Positions 1-7,110 of a stretch of DNA of 24,774 nt are shown piece by piece. The notes beneath the pieces were generated by a model that saw nothing but the letters and a program-made list of their open reading frames with translations, did not search any database and was not told where the DNA came from. Within the stretch, counting starts at the first letter, position 1, and each line of letters begins with the position of its first letter. The position numbers were made by a program, and so were the translations under genes. Source of the stretch: Acetobacter sp. UBA5411 (GTDB taxonomy: Bacteria; Pseudomonadota; Alphaproteobacteria; Acetobacterales; Acetobacteraceae); the NCBI RefSeq assembly GCF_002409645.1, contig NZ_DHNR01000032.1:1-24774 (forward strand). The letters are read 5' to 3'.

Positions 1-204
1 AATCGACGCTCCGAATCTAATACGCGCCCCAACGCACCCTTTCTTGGTTCATCTGAGTCTTCAGAGCGTGGCGCTCGCCGCCAGATCCGAGAACAGCTCA
101 TTGCTGAAAAGGAGATGACATCCCATCTCAGGCTTGTCTCATCCACCCCCGCTTTGAATGACGGCCCAATAGGGTGTGAGGTCTCAGGCTCGATTAGGTC
201 TTAA
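1..204 (+). CDS. possible C-terminal end of a truncated unknown gene
   Basis: Frame 1 is open from the first base to a TAA at 202-204, giving 67 residues with no start inside the window. The middle is charged (around RRQIREQLIAEKEM), as in a short helix, and the rest is polar. I do not recognise the family. It could be the tail of a gene that starts before the window, or a chance open frame: no domain motif is visible, and the following 900 bases are stop-rich in all frames. Confidence 0.25.
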   Translation, partial: NRRSESNTRPNAPFLGSSESSERGARRQIREQLIAEKEMTSHLRLVSSTPALNDGPIGCEVSGSIRS

Positions 205-1126
205 GTTGTCCGAGCGCAGTCAGCTTCTGGAGACTGAACTCTAACGATGAGAGTAATCCATTGGAGAGGCAACTCGGCTCAGGCACACGCAAAGATGGCG
301 CACCTCCTAAGAAGCGCTCAGGCACCTCTCATATAATGCAGCAGATATTCGCCAAGATCAGGCTGACGCGCCTTAACGCACGGAGCGGACGCCATCGTTG
401 CAGTCTTCTTATATGTGGAGAACCAACACGGCAGTTCCAATGCATCCCTTGCGGACTGATACATCACACCGGAAGCACCTGAAACCATTCAAGAAGGACA
501 GCCTTCCCCAAGCACGAGCCATACAACCGAGTCCGAAACAAACGGGGACAGTTATTTCTACGCTCGCCCGACCATAAGTCCTCGGACAACAAGGCCGCCG
601 AGCGCAAACAGCAAAATCACCGGTCGACCGCGCCATAAACCGTTATTTTTCGGCCCGGCCCGGGACACAATCAGGCAACAAAAATTATTTCCCACCGTTT
701 CATGAGAGCAACCTCGCGGTAGCGATACTTTTTACAAATCTGTTTGTCTTTATTCGGAAGTTTCTTTTTTTAATTTTTCGCAAACCTTTAGGCAGGCAAT
801 ATCCCGGAATGCTGCGGCATCATATCTTCCATGCCCATTTCACTCCTGATGGCTGACGCCACATCGCAAACAAGGACGTCAAGTATATTGTTTAAAAACA
901 GCACATTATGCACGAGTCACATGAAAACAGCGACAGATTGCCGCCCGCGTGCCTGCACAGAAACAGGGAGCAATATCGGCATCCGAACCCGCCGATCACG
1001 GCCCAACCTTTCATAAAACCGCAAAAATATTATATAGGCCTCAAATCCGACAGAAACGGCGATAAGTCTCTACACCTTCGTCGGCCCGCAAAGCGGTTGT
1101 CATATTACCTGAGAATGGCCAGCTGA
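205..1126. other. gene-poor stretch upstream of the sphingolipid genes
   Basis: No convincing gene was found here. The short open frames on both strands have no recognisable motifs and atypical composition. Bases about 205-650 are mixed in composition and could be decayed mobile or plasmid-like DNA, but I see no terminal inverted repeats or transposase motif. Bases about 670-800 are AT-rich with T runs. Bases 1028-1036 hold a TATTATATA stretch that could serve as a -10 for the ligase gene (leader of about 85 bases), but no good -35 precedes it. This is the probable control region of the ligase-ACP-SPT unit. Confidence 0.4.
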
Positions 1127-2917
1127 ATGACTGTCATATCCCGTATTGAAAGCATGCCTACCATCACTGGCTTTCAGGACACGACTCCCACTCCCGTTCC
1201 CACCGCTTCCAATCAGAAGCGTCGCTATGGTGATTTCGCGACCTTCACCGAAGCGCTGGACTACGCTGCCGAGGGCACTGCGGGATACAACATCTATTCC
1301 GGACGGGGCGTCCTGCTCGAAGCGCTGCCTTACAGCCTGCTGCGTGAGCAGGCCCGTGAAATGGCACGCCGACTGCTAACACTCGGACTTCAGGCTGGAG
1401 ATCGCGTCGGTCTTATCGCCGAGAGCGACGGTGATTTCGCCCGTATCTTCTTTGGCTGTCAGTATGCTGGCCTTGTCGCCACTCCCATGCCGCTGCCTGT
1501 CGCATTCGGTGGACGTGAGACATATGTCGGCACGATCCGTGGCATGATCGAAACCGCCGATGTGTCGGCCATTGTCGTGCCTGAAATCATCGCTGGCTGG
1601 ACCGATGACATCATCGCCGGCTTCGACCTGAAATTCGGTGGGTCTCCGGCCCAACTGATGGAACTGCCCGCCGCCGACCGTCTGCTGCCGACCATCAAGC
1701 CGGACGATCTGTCCTATCTTCAGTTTTCCTCGGGCAGCACACGCTTCCCGAAGGGCGTGTGCGTGACACAGCGCTCCGGCATGGCCAACGCCCACTCCAT
1801 CAGCCACGACGGCCTTCAGGTCCGTGAGACAGGCGATCGCTGCGTCTCCTGGCTGCCGCTCTATCATGACATGGGACTCGTCGGATTCTTCCTGACGCCT
1901 ATGGCCTGTCAGTTGACCGTAGACCTGCTGCCGACCCGTGAATTCGCGCGCCGTCCGCATGTCTGGCTGGACCTGATCTCGCGCAACAAGGGCACGCTGT
2001 CCTACAGCCCGTCCTTTGGCTACGATCTCTGCTCACGTCGCTCCGGCGCTGCCGACATCGACCTTTCAACATGGCGTGTCGCTGGAATCGGGGGCGACAT
2101 GATTCGCCCGCATATCCTTGAAAACTTCGCCGAGCGTTTTGCTTCGCAGGGTTTCGATGCGCGTGCATTCGTCGCCAGCTACGGCATGGCCGAAGCCACG
2201 CTCGCCATCAGCTTTGCGCCGCTGAATGTCGGACTGCGGACCGACACGATTGATCTGCGTCGTCTGGAAACCGAGGGCGTGGCGCATCCGTGCAATGATC
2301 CATCCCACCTGCTGCGGACCTTCGTGCTGTGCGGTGAAGTTCTGCCCGGACATGAAATCGAGGTTCGTGCAGCCGATGGCTCCGTTCAGCCGGAACGCCA
2401 TGTCGGCACGATCTATGCCCGTGGCCCCAGCCTGATGAGTGGCTATTTCCGCCTGCCGAAAGAAAGCGCCGAGGCTCTCAGCACGGACGGATGGCTCAAT
2501 ACGGGTGATCTTGGCTACATGCTGGATGGACAGATTGTCGTAACCGGCCGCGCCAAGGACCTGATCATCATCAACGGCCGCAATATCTGGCCACAGGATC
2601 TTGAGTGGAGCGCCGAGAACGAGATCGAAGGCCTCCGCAACCATGACGTGGCGGTCTTTTCCGTGGAAGAAAACCACGAGGAAAAGATCGTGGCGCTGGT
2701 TCATTGCCGCGCCACAACTCCCGAGGCCCGCACGACACTCAGTGAGCGCGTCAGCTCGGTCTTCCGGCGTCACGGCGTGGATGCGACCGTGATCCTGCTG
2801 CCGCCGCACTCCCTGCCCCAGACCTCTTCAGGCAAGCTCACCCGGGCAAAGGCGAAGACAATGCTTCTGGCTGGCGCCTTCAACCGTCTGGACGAAAACA
2901 CACCGTCCGCCGCCTGA
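1127..2917 (+). CDS. fatty acyl-AMP ligase / acyl-ACP synthetase (sphingolipid cluster)
   Basis: This 596-residue adenylate-forming enzyme most likely activates a fatty acid as acyl-AMP and loads it onto the ACP encoded just downstream, supplying serine palmitoyltransferase with acyl-ACP. Visible motifs in order are the phosphate-binding A3 loop (LQFSSGSTRFPKG, residues 198-210), WLPLYHDMGL (242-251, typical of fatty acyl-AMP ligases), YGMAEAT (352-358), TGDLGY (459-464), the hinge region GRAKDLIIINGRNIWPQDLE (474-493) and a C-terminal SSGK with the likely catalytic Lys570. The length fits stand-alone fatty acyl-AMP ligases. The ATG at 1127 directly follows a TGA; the ribosome site is weak (GAGAA at 1111), and an ATG at 1154 is an alternative. 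The adenylating family is certain. ACP rather than CoA as acceptor is inferred from the neighbours. Confidence 0.88.
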   Translation: MTVISRIESMPTITGFQDTTPTPVPTASNQKRRYGDFATFTEALDYAAEGTAGYNIYSGRGVLLEALPYSLLREQAREMARRLLTLGLQAGDRVGLIAESDGDFARIFFGCQYAGLVATPMPLPVAFGGRETYVGTIRGMIETADVSAIVVPEIIAGWTDDIIAGFDLKFGGSPAQLMELPAADRLLPTIKPDDLSYLQFSSGSTRFPKGVCVTQRSGMANAHSISHDGLQVRETGDRCVSWLPLYHDMGLVGFFLTPMACQLTVDLLPTREFARRPHVWLDLISRNKGTLSYSPSFGYDLCSRRSGAADIDLSTWRVAGIGGDMIRPHILENFAERFASQGFDARAFVASYGMAEATLAISFAPLNVGLRTDTIDLRRLETEGVAHPCNDPSHLLRTFVLCGEVLPGHEIEVRAADGSVQPERHVGTIYARGPSLMSGYFRLPKESAEALSTDGWLNTGDLGYMLDGQIVVTGRAKDLIIINGRNIWPQDLEWSAENEIEGLRNHDVAVFSVEENHEEKIVALVHCRATTPEARTTLSERVSSVFRRHGVDATVILLPPHSLPQTSSGKLTRAKAKTMLLAGAFNRLDENTPSAA

Positions 2918-2920
2918 TGT

Positions 2921-2964
2921 CGGGGGCGGCATAAGGCCCGGTTCACAGGGCTTGTTCCGCCCCG
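2921..2964 (+). terminator. strong GC-rich hairpin after the acyl-AMP ligase gene
   Basis: A nested inverted repeat begins a few bases after the ligase stop codon. The outer arms are GGGGCGG (2923-2929) and CCGCCCC (2957-2963); the inner arms are AAGGCCC (2933-2939) and GGGCTT (2948-2953) with one bulged base. No T run follows, so it may be an attenuator, an mRNA-stabilising stem or a Rho-dependent element rather than a classical terminator. Confidence 0.45.
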
Positions 2965-3052
2965 ATGTCCTCCCGTCACACCCGGGCGGTGGCAGGGGCG
3001 TGACATTACCTCTGGCGAATGACCGGCTTTTCCGCCATAACCCCGCAGTTGA

Positions 3053-3082
3053 GCGGAGACATGCCTTCATGGGTCTCTCCGC
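3053..3082 (+). other. hairpin in the leader of the ACP gene
   Basis: The arms GCGGAGA (3053-3059) and TCTCCGC (3076-3082) pair perfectly, and ATG/CAT inside can extend the stem around a CCTT loop. It lies 23 bases before the ACP start and just upstream of its ribosome site (AAGGTG, 3095-3100). It could separate ACP/SPT expression from that of the ligase gene. Confidence 0.35.
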
Positions 3083-3105
3083 AATGACTGTTTTAAGGTG
3101 CCCGA

Positions 3106-3357
3106 ATGAGTGAAACGGTTCAGGACGTCTCGGCTCTGATCATCAACAAGCTCCTTGCCAATCCCAAGGTGCCCCGTGACATCAGCGGGTCCAGCAAGAT
3201 TGTCGAAGACCTCGCGTTCGACTCGCTCGCGGTCATGAACTTCGTCATGGAGATCGAGGATGAGCTGGACGTGTCCGTGCCTCTCGACCGTCTGGCCGAG
3301 ATTCGCACGATTGACGATCTGGCGGAATGCATCGTCTCCCTGAAGAAGGGTGGCTGA
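3106..3357 (+). CDS. acyl carrier protein dedicated to sphingolipid synthesis
   Basis: This is an 83-residue acyl carrier protein. The phosphopantetheine attachment motif is FDSL with Ser40 as the modified residue, followed by the acidic recognition helix (VMNFVMEIEDELD), and the length is normal for the family. A good ribosome site (AAGGTG) sits 5 bases before the ATG. It lies between the acyl-AMP ligase and serine palmitoyltransferase, with only 6 bases between its stop and the SPT start. I infer that it carries the palmitoyl-type chain from the ligase to SPT and is distinct from the housekeeping AcpP of fatty acid synthesis. It ends in a Lys-rich tail (SLKKGG). Confidence 0.9.
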   Translation: MSETVQDVSALIINKLLANPKVPRDISGSSKIVEDLAFDSLAVMNFVMEIEDELDVSVPLDRLAEIRTIDDLAECIVSLKKGG

Positions 3358-3363
3358 CCGGTC

Positions 3364-4560
3364 ATGAGCATCTTCGACAAATTCCGTGGCGTCGAGCAGC
3401 GCCTTGCCGAGCTTCAGGCCGAAGGAGGACGCAACCCGTTCTCCGTCGTCATCGAGCGTCCGCTGTCATCGACCGTCGGAATTATCGAAGGCCGCGAGAC
3501 CCTTCTGTTCGGCACCAACAATTATCTCGGCCTGAGCCAGTCTCCTCGCGCCATCGAAGCCGCTGTGGAAGCGGTGAAGGCTCGCGGCGTCGGTACGACC
3601 GGCTCACGCATCGCCAACGGCACGCAGAGCCTGCACGAGCAGCTTGAACAGCGTATCGCCGGCTTCTTCCAGCAGAAGCACTGCATGGTCTTCTCGACCG
3701 GTTATCAGGCCAATCTCGGCATGATCTCCACGCTGGCGGGCAAGGGCGACTACCTGCTGCTGGACGCTGATAGCCATGCCAGCATCTATGACGCCAGCCG
3801 CCTCGGGCACGCACAGGTCATCCGTTTCCGTCACAATGACCCGGACGATCTGCACAAGCGCCTGAACCGGATCAAGGACGAGCCTGGCGCGAAGCTGGTC
3901 GTGGTCGAGGGCATCTACTCGATGACGGGCAACGTCGTCCCCATGGCTGAAATGGCTGCTGTGAAGCGTGAGACCGGTTCGACCCTGCTGGTGGACGAGG
4001 CCCACTCTTTCGGCGTGCTCGGCCCGAACGGCCGGGGCGTGGCGGAAGCTGCTGGCATGGAAGACGATGTCGATTTCATTGTCGGCACCTTCTCCAAGAG
4101 TCTTGGCACTGTGGGCGGCTACTGCGTTTCCCGTCATCCTGAGCTGGAACTGGTGCGTCTGCATTGCCGTCCCTACATGTTCACGGCCTCGCTGCCGCCG
4201 GAAGTCATTGCGGCGACCATGGCGGCGCTGGACGACATGGAAGCGCAGCCGGAACTTCGTACCCGCCTGATGGAGAACGCTGAGCGTTTCCATACCGGCC
4301 TGAACAAGCTCGGTCTGACGACCGGCAAGACGGTCAGTCCCGTTGTCGGTGTGGTTCTGGAGACGATTCCGGAAGCCATCATGCTGTGGAACACCCTCCT
4401 CAGCCTCGGCCTCTACGTCAATCTGAGCCTGCCGCCCGCAACGCCGGACCATCACCCGCTGCTGCGCTGCTCGGTCATGGCGACGCACACCAGCGAGCAG
4501 ATCGACCGCGCCGTGGAGATCTTCGGCGAGGCAATGGCGCGACTGCCTGCTTCAGTCTGA
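3364..4560 (+). CDS. spt: serine palmitoyltransferase
   Basis: This is a PLP-dependent alpha-oxoamine synthase of 398 residues, the usual size of soluble bacterial SPT. It should condense L-serine with palmitoyl-ACP (or CoA) to give 3-ketosphinganine, CO2 and free carrier. Visible features are the cofactor-binding DEAHSFG (Asp211, His214), the Schiff-base lysine in GTFSKSLG (Lys245) and a candidate cofactor-stacking His138 in DADSHAS. Related family members (KBL, BioF, HemA) share this core. The choice of SPT rests on the adjacent ACP and acyl-AMP ligase and on the known sphingolipids of acetic acid bacteria. The protein is probably cytoplasmic. The gene is translated directly after the ACP, and a nested-palindrome repeat follows the stop codon. 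Confidence 0.9.
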   Translation: MSIFDKFRGVEQRLAELQAEGGRNPFSVVIERPLSSTVGIIEGRETLLFGTNNYLGLSQSPRAIEAAVEAVKARGVGTTGSRIANGTQSLHEQLEQRIAGFFQQKHCMVFSTGYQANLGMISTLAGKGDYLLLDADSHASIYDASRLGHAQVIRFRHNDPDDLHKRLNRIKDEPGAKLVVVEGIYSMTGNVVPMAEMAAVKRETGSTLLVDEAHSFGVLGPNGRGVAEAAGMEDDVDFIVGTFSKSLGTVGGYCVSRHPELELVRLHCRPYMFTASLPPEVIAATMAALDDMEAQPELRTRLMENAERFHTGLNKLGLTTGKTVSPVVGVVLETIPEAIMLWNTLLSLGLYVNLSLPPATPDHHPLLRCSVMATHTSEQIDRAVEIFGEAMARLPASV

Positions 4561-4576
4561 AGACTACAATATATAC

Positions 4577-4655
4577 AAAAGTTTTTGGTGAAGCTTTTTT
4601 CAAAAAGCTTCAGGAGACGCCGCCTTTTTGAAAAAAGGCGGCACCCAAAAACTTC
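4577..4655. repeat. nested-palindrome repeat, copy A (three-way junction), likely bidirectional terminator
   Basis: The outer arms AAGTTTTTGGTG (4579-4590) and CACCCAAAAACTT (4642-4654) enclose two perfect hairpins: GAAGCTTTTT/AAAAAGCTTC (4590-4599 with 4602-4611) and GCCGCCTTTTT/AAAAAGGCGGC (4619-4629 with 4632-4642). The element sits between the convergent SPT and DadA genes. T runs on both strands fit termination in both directions. Related copies lie at 13395 and 15756. Confidence 0.75.
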
Positions 4656-4673
4656 TGTTGTTTATTCTCAGAT

Positions 4674-5936
4674 TTAAACAGGAAAAGCGCGACGTCCGAA
4701 CCGGAACCGGGTCGGACGATACGGCAGCGGGTCGATGTAAGGCTTTTCACCGTTCATCATCTCGGCGCAGAGACGGCCTGTCGCCGGACCAAGCGTGAAG
4801 CCCTGGTGCGCATGGCCGAAGTGGAACCACAGCCCTGTGTGAGCCGGAGCCTCGCCAATGATCGGCAGCATGTCAGCCACACAGGGGCGGCTTCCGATCC
4901 ACGGCGTCGTTTCCACGGCCTCCCCGAGATCCAGCATTTCCCGCGCCAACTTCTCGCTTTTCAGGATCTGCTTCCATGAGGGCGGTGCGTCCCGCAGGGC
5001 AAACTCAGCTCCTGTGGTGACACGAAGCCCCTGCGCCATCGGCAGCAGCGCCACGCCAGCATCCGTGTCAATCATCGGTGCGTTGAGGTGCCCATCCCAT
5101 TTGAAGTGACGGTGATAGCCGCGTTTCACGAAGAGCGGGAAGTTATACCCCATGGACCGCGTCAGGTCGGAAGACCACGGTCCCAGCGCGACGACTGCCT
5201 GCTCGGCGGACACCGGACCGTCAGCCGTCCGCACCGTCCAGCCCGAGCCGAGATGCGCTAGCGTCCGGGCGTCACCATGCACGATCTTCCCCCCTCCGGC
5301 GACGAACAGGTCCGCATAACGCTGCACAAGCGCGCCGGGGTCGTTCACACTGTAGGGTGAAGGCCAGTAAACGCCGCCCGTCATTTTGCGATAGAGAGCA
5401 GGCTCCGCACGGGCCAGCGTCGCACTGTCGAGAATCCGGCTTTCAACCCCAAACTCACGGGCGAGATGGCGGGCTCTGGCGGCTCCGTCGGCGAATCCCT
5501 TCTCCGTGCGGAAGATCTGGGTCCAGCCACCGTGTTTGACCAGATCTCCAGCACCTGCCGCGTCGATCATGCGGTCATGCTCGGTCAGACAGTGACGAAT
5601 CAGCGCTTCGAAACCACGTGTGATCGTCTCGTAACGTTTTGGCCCGGAATTCCACCAGTATTCTATCAGTCTGGGCGCAATGGCGGCCAGATCCGACAGC
5701 CGGTAATTGACATCATTTCCCTGCTTGAGCGCGACCTGCACCAGTTTCTGGAAATCATGCGGAAACGCGTACGGCTCGACGGCCTCGCGCTGGATCAGCC
5801 CGGCATTGCCGTAGGACGTCTCGCGTCCCGGCTCGCCGCGTTCAACCAGAACGACATCGTAACCACGCTGCTGAAGGTGCCATGCGGTGCTGACACCGAC
5901 CATGCCTCCACCGAGAACAAGTGCTGACCGCGCCAT
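4674..5936 (-). CDS. dadA: FAD-dependent D-amino acid dehydrogenase (DadA family)
   Basis: This 420-residue flavoprotein of the DAO/DadA family typically oxidises D-amino acids to 2-oxo acids and ammonia, passing electrons to the respiratory chain at the inner membrane. The N-terminal Rossmann motif GGGMVG (9-14) and the acidic Glu32 that binds the adenosine ribose are clear, followed by the family's RETSYGNAG segment. The C-terminal part has GSRPCVADMLPIIG and a second FAD contact, HFGHAHQGFTLGPATG. The length is normal (410-430). It follows the Tam41-like gene on the same strand after 172 bases that contain a weak terminator, so it probably has its own promoter. No role in sphingolipid synthesis can be read from the sequence; the substrate is unknown. 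Confidence 0.85.
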   Translation of the reverse strand: MARSALVLGGGMVGVSTAWHLQQRGYDVVLVERGEPGRETSYGNAGLIQREAVEPYAFPHDFQKLVQVALKQGNDVNYRLSDLAAIAPRLIEYWWNSGPKRYETITRGFEALIRHCLTEHDRMIDAAGAGDLVKHGGWTQIFRTEKGFADGAARARHLAREFGVESRILDSATLARAEPALYRKMTGGVYWPSPYSVNDPGALVQRYADLFVAGGGKIVHGDARTLAHLGSGWTVRTADGPVSAEQAVVALGPWSSDLTRSMGYNFPLFVKRGYHRHFKWDGHLNAPMIDTDAGVALLPMAQGLRVTTGAEFALRDAPPSWKQILKSEKLAREMLDLGEAVETTPWIGSRPCVADMLPIIGEAPAHTGLWFHFGHAHQGFTLGPATGRLCAEMMNGEKPYIDPLPYRPTRFRFGRRAFPV

Positions 5937-6079
5937 GCAAAGACACTCCCGTCCGGACTGGGAGCCTCAGCTCCCGATGATTGTTTTGCCTGATTTTTCC
6001 TACCGTAAAGCGCGAGGCTTTCCCATACATGGGCTGAAGATTGGCTGATGGATTTTCTCTGTGCGGAGAAGAGGTCTTG

Positions 6080-6100
6080 TTCTTTTTTTGAGAAAAAGAA
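6080..6100 (-). terminator. weak AT-rich hairpin downstream of the Tam41-like gene
   Basis: The arms TTCTTTTT (6080-6087) and AAAAAGAA (6093-6100) flank a 5-base loop, 9 bases beyond the stop codon of the minus-strand kinase/Tam41 pair. It has only A-T pairs apart from two C-G pairs, so termination would be leaky at best and some read-through into the DadA gene is possible. Confidence 0.35.
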
Positions 6101-6108
6101 GAGCCCAC

Positions 6109-7110
6109 TTACGACGACCGCGAGAAAACTCCAGCCCGAACAAGCCGCAACAGCACAGCCGGAGCGCACAGGATCGGGTGACGCTCGGCAAACGGCGTGA
6201 GCGCTATGGCGACACCGCTGTGACGCTGGATTTTCCACACCAGATACCGCGCCCCACCGGTAAAGGTGAACGCCGCCTTGACCAGACGCGCGACGTTCAG
6301 CGGACGACCCAGCCGTGCACGGGCCGACCAGCGGCGTAGGGCCGTTCTGTGCTCGGCAGGCCCGATATCCGGGGCAATCTCGCCATCAGACAGAACCGAC
6401 GCTTCCAGCCCTCCGGCTACCCAAGACGCCGTCAGAAGCTGGCTGAACCGCGCTTCCTCGCCCTCGATCAGGCTGCGGGAGCGGCCGGTTTTCTCGACCC
6501 GCAGTTCCGCAGCATAGGTCTTGCGGAAAAGCGCTTCCCAATACTGTTCCGGCCGACCGTGCTCTGGCCCTAGCTCGGCAGCCCAGCGGGCGGCGGTGCC
6601 GACAGCGCGGACAACGCAGCGCAGAAGGGAATCCGCTGCCTCGGTATCCCGAACCCAGACGAGGCGAACAGGCTGGGAAAAGCGCGACCAGATGGTTGTG
6701 TCCCGGCTTTGAGGACGGGTCAGACGCCGAAACTGGGCAAGCGTCAGGATCGCCACCTTGGCGCGGAGCGACACCCCGTCGATTTCATGCTCGTGATATT
6801 CGACATTCGGCGGCAGCACGGCGTTCGCCAGACGCGCCAGCCGACCGCGCGGCCAATCCGCCTGTCGATCCACGATCACATAGAAATCGAGAACACCCTC
6901 CGACAGAGCCTCCGGTGTCGTGTCACCCTTCGTCAGGGTTCTCACCAACGAGCCATAAAACAGCACACCGACGGGACGGGCCGAACCGACAAGGCGTTCC
7001 ACAAAGCGGGTAATGATGGGAGGAACGGGTTCCGTCAGTTCAGCGACCACGGTTCGGGCCACCACACCCGCCGCACGCGCCGAGGCCAGTGTCCGATCAG
7101 AGGTCAGCAT
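6109..7110 (-). CDS. Tam41-like lipid-phosphate cytidylyltransferase (putative)
   Basis: This 333-residue protein resembles the mitochondrial Tam41 type of CDP-diacylglycerol synthase rather than the membrane CdsA type. The nucleotidyltransferase signature is FYGSLV (51-56) followed by an acidic strand VLDFYVIVD (73-81, Asp75); Tam41 has YGSG and then a DF-type strand. Further on, RAKVAILTLAQF and a W-rich SRFSQPVRLVW (142-152) match the Tam41 region where a KY/KV segment precedes an AGR-KPV segment. The length matches Tam41 (about 320-380). The start overlaps the lipid kinase stop by 7 bases (ATGCTGA), so the two are translationally coupled. I infer that it transfers CMP from CTP to the lipid phosphate made by the kinase, possibly ceramide 1-phosphate. 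The identification is by eye on short motifs; the substrate is open. Confidence 0.6.
   Translation of the reverse strand: MLTSDRTLASARAAGVVARTVVAELTEPVPPIITRFVERLVGSARPVGVLFYGSLVRTLTKGDTTPEALSEGVLDFYVIVDRQADWPRGRLARLANAVLPPNVEYHEHEIDGVSLRAKVAILTLAQFRRLTRPQSRDTTIWSRFSQPVRLVWVRDTEAADSLLRCVVRAVGTAARWAAELGPEHGRPEQYWEALFRKTYAAELRVEKTGRSRSLIEGEEARFSQLLTASWVAGGLEASVLSDGEIAPDIGPAEHRTALRRWSARARLGRPLNVARLVKAAFTFTGGARYLVWKIQRHSGVAIALTPFAERHPILCAPAVLLRLVRAGVFSRSS

Noticed and set aside
112..129. Inverted repeat GAGATG-6-CATCTC as a possible insertion sequence end
   Set aside because: It is short, there is no partner copy, no target duplication and no transposase nearby.
261..636. Overlapping short open frames on both strands in the left region
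   Set aside because: No ribosome sites or family motifs, Cys/Arg-rich translations typical of random GC-rich frames.
908..1126. 72-codon open frame whose TGA directly precedes the ligase ATG
   Set aside because: Composition is that of non-coding DNA (His/Arg/Pro/Ser-rich, no motif) and no ribosome site precedes the ATG; the stop/start contact is probably chance.
3604..4488. 294-codon open frame antisense to SPT
   Set aside because: It lies wholly within the well-supported SPT gene and has no recognisable motif.
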